From: Actinomycetales bacterium
GTDB taxonomy: Bacteria; Actinomycetota; Actinomycetes; S36-B12
Length of the DNA stretch: 64,000 bases
Direction of reading: 5' to 3'
Assembly: GCA_018970765.1 (NCBI GenBank)
Contig: JAGWVT010000001.1
Coordinates: forward strand, 94,036 to 158,035
Position numbers and translations under genes: made by a program
In this document: positions 60,883-64,000 of the stretch, in pieces
Position numbering within the stretch: position 1 is the first letter of the stretch
Layout of the letters: every line of letters begins with the position of its first letter
The notes under the pieces: model-generated
The model's input: only the letters and a program-made list of their open reading frames with translations
Databases searched by the model: none
Told to the model about the DNA's origin: nothing

Positions 60883-60891
60883 TTATCCACA
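60883..60891 (+). promoter_or_regulatory. Perfect DnaA box upstream of the tad operon
   Basis: TTATCCACA matches the strict consensus TTATNCACA. It lies alone, 24 bases after the hydrolase stop and about 100 bases before tadA. A single box could be a transcriptional control site; there is no cluster to suggest an origin. Confidence 0.45.
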
Positions 60892-60982
60892 GTGTTGCGT
60901 TACCCCTGGATCGATGTGGCACTTCCTGCCTACGGTCCGCTTACTCGCCACTTGGTGAGTGAGGCGAACGAGGGGGTTGACC

Positions 60983-62320
60983 GTGGGTCGTGGTCCGCAA
61001 CGCGGCAGGCAGATCGACCGAGTTCAATTCGACGGGTCGGCCGATGCGCTCGGCGATCTCGCTGCAGAGGTTGAGGCGCGAGTCAGGGATTCCATTCGCA
61101 GTTCAGCCATTGATCCCATGCGCGAACCCGAGACCGTACGCGCGCTTGTGGAGGAATGCCTCGATGAGGTGATTCGGCAGCGAATCGATCGCGATGACGT
61201 TCAAGGTGCCGCGCAGATCGATCGTGCAGGTATCGGTGTGCAGGTACGTCATGCAGTTGCCGGATTCGGTGCGCTGCAGGTGTTCTTCGATGATCCAGAA
61301 GTGGAGGAGGTCTGGATCAATGATCCGGGCCGCGTGTTTATTGCCCGTGGCGGGCGCAGCGAGCTGACATCGGTGGTCCTAACTGAGGCTGACGTGCGCG
61401 ATCTTGTTGAGCGCATGCTGCGTCAATCGGGTCGGCGTTTGGACCTGAGCACACCCTTCGTCGATGCCATGTTGCCGGATGGCAGCCGATTGCATGTCGT
61501 GATTCCGGATATCACGCGGCAGCACTGGGCCGTCAATGTTCGTCGCTTCGTGGTGAGGCCTACCAGCATTCACGACCTGGTCGGCCTGGGCACGTTGAGC
61601 AGCCAGGCGGCGACTTTTCTTGAGGCCGCGGTGATTTGTGGACTCAACATCTTGGTTGCTGGTGCCACGCAGGCTGGCAAGACCACTCTGCTGAACGCCC
61701 TGCTGGGGTGTGTGCCGGGGCAGGAGCGCGTGGTCTCCTGCGAGGAAGTCTTTGAGATTCGACTCCGGCATCCGGACTGGATTGCCATGCAAACGCGTGA
61801 TGCCAGCCTGGAAGGTACCGGTGAGATCCCGCTACGTCGCCTCATTCGCGAAGCCCTTCGGATGCGTCCTACGCGACTGATCGTGGGTGAGGTGCGTCAG
61901 GCCGAAGCACTGGATCTTCTGGTTGCCATGAACAGCGGACTGCCGTCAATGGCAACGCTGCACGCGAACAGCGGCCGCGAGGCGATTACGAAGCTGTGCA
62001 CCCTGCCGCTGCTCGCCGGGCAGAACATCCCGGGGGAATTCGTGGTGCCGACGGTCGCCGGTTGCGTCGACCTCGTGATTCACACGGCATGTAGTGCGGA
62101 CGGGGTACGACGGATCCGGGAGATTCTGGCCCTGCCAGGCCGTGTGGAATCCGGCGCGATCGAAGTCGCGGAATTGTTCACGCTGGAAGGCACCGAGTTG
62201 GTTCGTGCGGGCGGCTTCCCTCCGCACGAACAGCGCTTTGCCGAACGCGGCTACGACCTCGTTGACCTTCTCGGACCGGTGCGACGCATACCCGGCCGCC
62301 AGCGCACTAGGGCGGCCTGA
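60983..62320 (+). CDS. tadA: Tad/CpaF-type secretion ATPase
   Basis: 445 residues from the GTG at 60983, preceded by GAGGGGG; a GTG 24 bases earlier is an alternative. N-terminal domain with FGALQVFFDDPEVEEVWIND, then Walker A GATQAGKTTLLN near 230-240, Asp-box CEEVFEIRL, Walker B LIVGEVRQAEALDLLVAMN and His-box ATLHANS. It powers assembly of Flp/Tad pili or a related secretion system from the cytoplasmic side. First gene of a tadA-tadB-tadC operon with overlapping junctions. Confidence 0.92.
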   Translation: MGRGPQRGRQIDRVQFDGSADALGDLAAEVEARVRDSIRSSAIDPMREPETVRALVEECLDEVIRQRIDRDDVQGAAQIDRAGIGVQVRHAVAGFGALQVFFDDPEVEEVWINDPGRVFIARGGRSELTSVVLTEADVRDLVERMLRQSGRRLDLSTPFVDAMLPDGSRLHVVIPDITRQHWAVNVRRFVVRPTSIHDLVGLGTLSSQAATFLEAAVICGLNILVAGATQAGKTTLLNALLGCVPGQERVVSCEEVFEIRLRHPDWIAMQTRDASLEGTGEIPLRRLIREALRMRPTRLIVGEVRQAEALDLLVAMNSGLPSMATLHANSGREAITKLCTLPLLAGQNIPGEFVVPTVAGCVDLVIHTACSADGVRRIREILALPGRVESGAIEVAELFTLEGTELVRAGGFPPHEQRFAERGYDLVDLLGPVRRIPGRQRTRAA

Positions 62321-63177
62321 TGGGTGCCTTGGTGGGGCTGCTGTTTGGCGTTGGAGGTGTTCTCGTCTTCCTGGCGATCACGGCAAAAAGCAATCAATCG
62401 CCAGTCCAGTCGCGTGCCGTCGGACGACTGCAACGCCTCGTTGATGCATCCGGAGTGCCCCGACTAACCGTCGGGCGGCTGCTGTTTGCATCAATGAGCG
62501 TGGGGGCTGTGCTGGCTCTGCTGGTTCTTATCGTGACCACGGTGCCGATGGCGGCGCTCTTGGCTGGATTTGTTGGCTCCGCAGTTCCGATCCTGCTGAC
62601 GCGACGTCGGGCACGCCTTCGCCAGCGGGCGCTACGTACGGCGTGGCCTGATGCTGTCGATGCATTGGTGTCTGCGGTGCGAGCTGGCATGGCACTTCCT
62701 GAGGCACTTGCTGATTTGGCACGCAATGGTCCGGAGCCACTTCGTGTTGCCTTCGCGATGTTCGCCAGTGAATACCGGGCAACCGGTTCCTTCGCGCATG
62801 CTCTGGACACCTTGCAGAACTTCCTCGCAGACCCAGTAGCCGACCGAGTGGTTGCCTCGATGCGAATCGCTCGCCAGGTCGGAGGTACTGATCTGGGTAC
62901 GGTGCTGCGGACCTTGAGTGCGCTGCTGCGAGAGGATGCGCGAACTCGCGGTGAGATTGAAGCGCGGCAGAGTTGGACAGTTTCCGCAGCACGCCTGTCT
63001 GTTGCAGCTCCCTGGATCACCCTGGCGCTGCTTTGCACAAGACCTGAGGCGGTGGCGGCCTATCGGTCGACTGCTGGTGCCGTGGTCATCGCGGCAGCAG
63101 CTGTGCTGTCACTTGCGGCCTACCGCGTCATGCTGGCCATTGGCAAGCTGCCAATCGAATCCCGGATGTTGCGATGA
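62320..63177 (+). CDS. tadB: Tad system inner-membrane protein (type II secretion F domain)
   Basis: 285 residues. An N-terminal membrane helix, a second hydrophobic pair near 55-90 and a T2SSF domain (RTAWPDAVDALVSAVRAGMALPEAL, then GSFAHALDTLQNFLADPVADRV) with C-terminal membrane helices. It starts on the last base of the tadA stop (TGATG) and forms the platform with TadC. Confidence 0.88.
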   Translation: MGALVGLLFGVGGVLVFLAITAKSNQSPVQSRAVGRLQRLVDASGVPRLTVGRLLFASMSVGAVLALLVLIVTTVPMAALLAGFVGSAVPILLTRRRARLRQRALRTAWPDAVDALVSAVRAGMALPEALADLARNGPEPLRVAFAMFASEYRATGSFAHALDTLQNFLADPVADRVVASMRIARQVGGTDLGTVLRTLSALLREDARTRGEIEARQSWTVSAARLSVAAPWITLALLCTRPEAVAAYRSTAGAVVIAAAAVLSLAAYRVMLAIGKLPIESRMLR

Positions 63178-64000
63178 GCGGGGCAGCAGTTGGCGCCCTG
63201 CTCGGCCTAGCTGGTGCCGCCGGACTCTTGATGCTCGTTGTCCGCGTACGTGCGCAGGCAACACCGTCGCTGGCTGAACGGATCGCGCCCTATGTCACTG
63301 GACCACTGGCTGGGGCAGTGCAGCCCCAGCGCACGGACTCCGGTGTCAGCGCCTTGATCTCAGTTCTCCAGCCGACTCTTCTTACCGGGGAACGGCGCGT
63401 CGATCTGGTGGCACGCCTGGCTCGCGCAGGGCGGTCGGGGGATGTCCAGCGATTCCGGCTGGAGCAGGTCGTGGCAAGTGCTCTGGGTCTTCTTGCGGGT
63501 GCATTCATCGCGGTCCTGGTGATTGGAAATGGTGGCCCGCTATCCGGAATTCTCGCCCTCGGCCTGGTTGGTGCGGTGGTTGGACCATTACTGGTCGATC
63601 GCCGATTGAGTCAGCAGTCGCGGCGACGCTCACAACGGATGAGCGAGCAACTTCCGACTATCGCCGAACTCCTCGCTTTCAGTGTGGCAGCCGGGGAATC
63701 GCCCAGTGCGGCTCTGGAACGCATCGCTGAAACTGTCAACGGAGATCTGGCCGATGAGATTCGCACCTGTGTCGGAGACCTGCGTGATGGGCAGTCAGTA
63801 CACGACGCGCTGCGAGGACTTGCTGATCGCTGCGGCATTTCCGAGGTGGAGCGTTTTGTCGATGGTCTGGTGATTTCGCTCGAACGAGGAACTCCCCTGG
63901 TGGATGTTCTTCGCGCTCAGGCGGCGGATTGTCGGGCAGTGCAGCGCCGGCGCCTCATGGAACTCGCCGGACGCAAGGACGTCCTGATGTTGATTCCGGT
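63174..64000 (+). CDS. tadC: Tad system inner-membrane protein (second type II secretion F protein), 3' truncated by window end
   Basis: About 275 residues are visible, open at the end of the window. The ATG overlaps the tadB stop (ATGA). An N-terminal helix (ALLGLAGAAGLLMLVVRV), then two helices near 103-140 and the start of a T2SSF domain (EQLPTIAELLAFSVAAGESP, IAETVNGDLADEIRTCVGDL, VERFVDGLVISLERGTPLVDVLRAQAAD). It is the partner of TadB in the pilus platform. Confidence 0.87.
   Translation, partial: MSGAAVGALLGLAGAAGLLMLVVRVRAQATPSLAERIAPYVTGPLAGAVQPQRTDSGVSALISVLQPTLLTGERRVDLVARLARAGRSGDVQRFRLEQVVASALGLLAGAFIAVLVIGNGGPLSGILALGLVGAVVGPLLVDRRLSQQSRRRSQRMSEQLPTIAELLAFSVAAGESPSAALERIAETVNGDLADEIRTCVGDLRDGQSVHDALRGLADRCGISEVERFVDGLVISLERGTPLVDVLRAQAADCRAVQRRRLMELAGRKDVLMLIP

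Noticed and set aside
60883..60891. Replication origin at the DnaA box
   Set aside because: Only one box is present, with no AT-rich unwinding region and no dnaA, dnaN or recF nearby.

Overview
The window looks like a chromosomal segment of a high-GC, mycothiol-producing actinobacterium. The evidence is mshB, an actinobacterial-type dapD, DUF3117, DUF3107, DUF4245, DUF6542 and DUF6113 families, many GTG starts, and a large number of apparently leaderless genes whose TANNNT -10 hexamer sits exactly 6 bases before the start codon. I cannot name the species. No rRNA, tRNA, CRISPR array, intact prophage or intact insertion sequence was seen.

Layout. 1-7.9 kb: the 3' end of a secreted beta-propeller/Ig-like protein, an Rrf2-type regulator, a GNAT enzyme, a membrane alpha/beta hydrolase, a FUSC-type membrane protein, a secreted endonuclease/exonuclease/phosphatase-fold protein and a BrnT/BrnA-like toxin-antitoxin pair with its own inverted-repeat operator. 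8-20.6 kb: a conserved actinobacterial block whose order resembles M. tuberculosis Rv1084-Rv1112 (YyaL/DUF255, cis-prenyltransferase, PhoH2, class I fumarase, glpX, DUF4245, xseB-xseA, ispH, DUF6542), followed by an Ada-like protein. 20.8-25.9 kb: an accessory patch just before and after ychF (DUF6069, PadR-DUF1048, GNAT, VOC, SRPBCC). It carries direct-repeat copies of the ychF 5' end and a fragment that resembles a serine recombinase. 26-36.4 kb: typA, a five-gene peptide/nickel-type ABC importer in the order permease-binding protein-permease-ATPase-ATPase, and an S9 peptidase. 36.5-53.8 kb: a second conserved block resembling Rv1165-Rv1233 (mshB, DUF6113, VanW protein, cysS, ferredoxin, dapC, citrate synthase, dapD/dapE, YceI, DivIVA-like, DUF3117, O-methyltransferase, HtrA-like protease, tatB, Mrp, DUF1003, PRC/MgtE_N/CBS protein, EamA). 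53.8-64 kb: Nudix, RecB-like nuclease, RsbW-like ATPase coupled to a DEAD-box helicase, MiaE-like protein, a nucleotidyltransferase/HTH pair that looks like a toxin-antitoxin module, DUF3107, TetR, alpha/beta hydrolase, then tadA-tadB-tadC of a Tad pilus/secretion locus running off the end.

How the genes fit together. Metabolic genes cover the TCA cycle (fumarase, citrate synthase), gluconeogenesis (glpX), isoprenoid precursors and chain elongation (ispH, short-chain cis-prenyltransferase), diaminopimelate/lysine synthesis (dapC, dapD, dapE) and mycothiol (mshB). Envelope functions (Rpf-like hydrolase, VanW, HtrA-like protease, TatB, Tad) cluster in the second half. The genome is compact: at least four convergent gene pairs share a 4-base TTAG/CTAG stop overlap and several divergent pairs share bidirectional -10 elements. 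The best candidates for something new are the repeated ychF 5'-end fragments bounding cargo genes, the leaderless 7-codon upstream ORF coupled to the HtrA-like protease, the ANNNTANNNT bidirectional promoter unit seen at three divergent junctions, and the nucleotidyltransferase/HTH module. Several start codons were moved from the longest reading frame on the basis of -10 spacing or ribosome binding sites; each case is stated.
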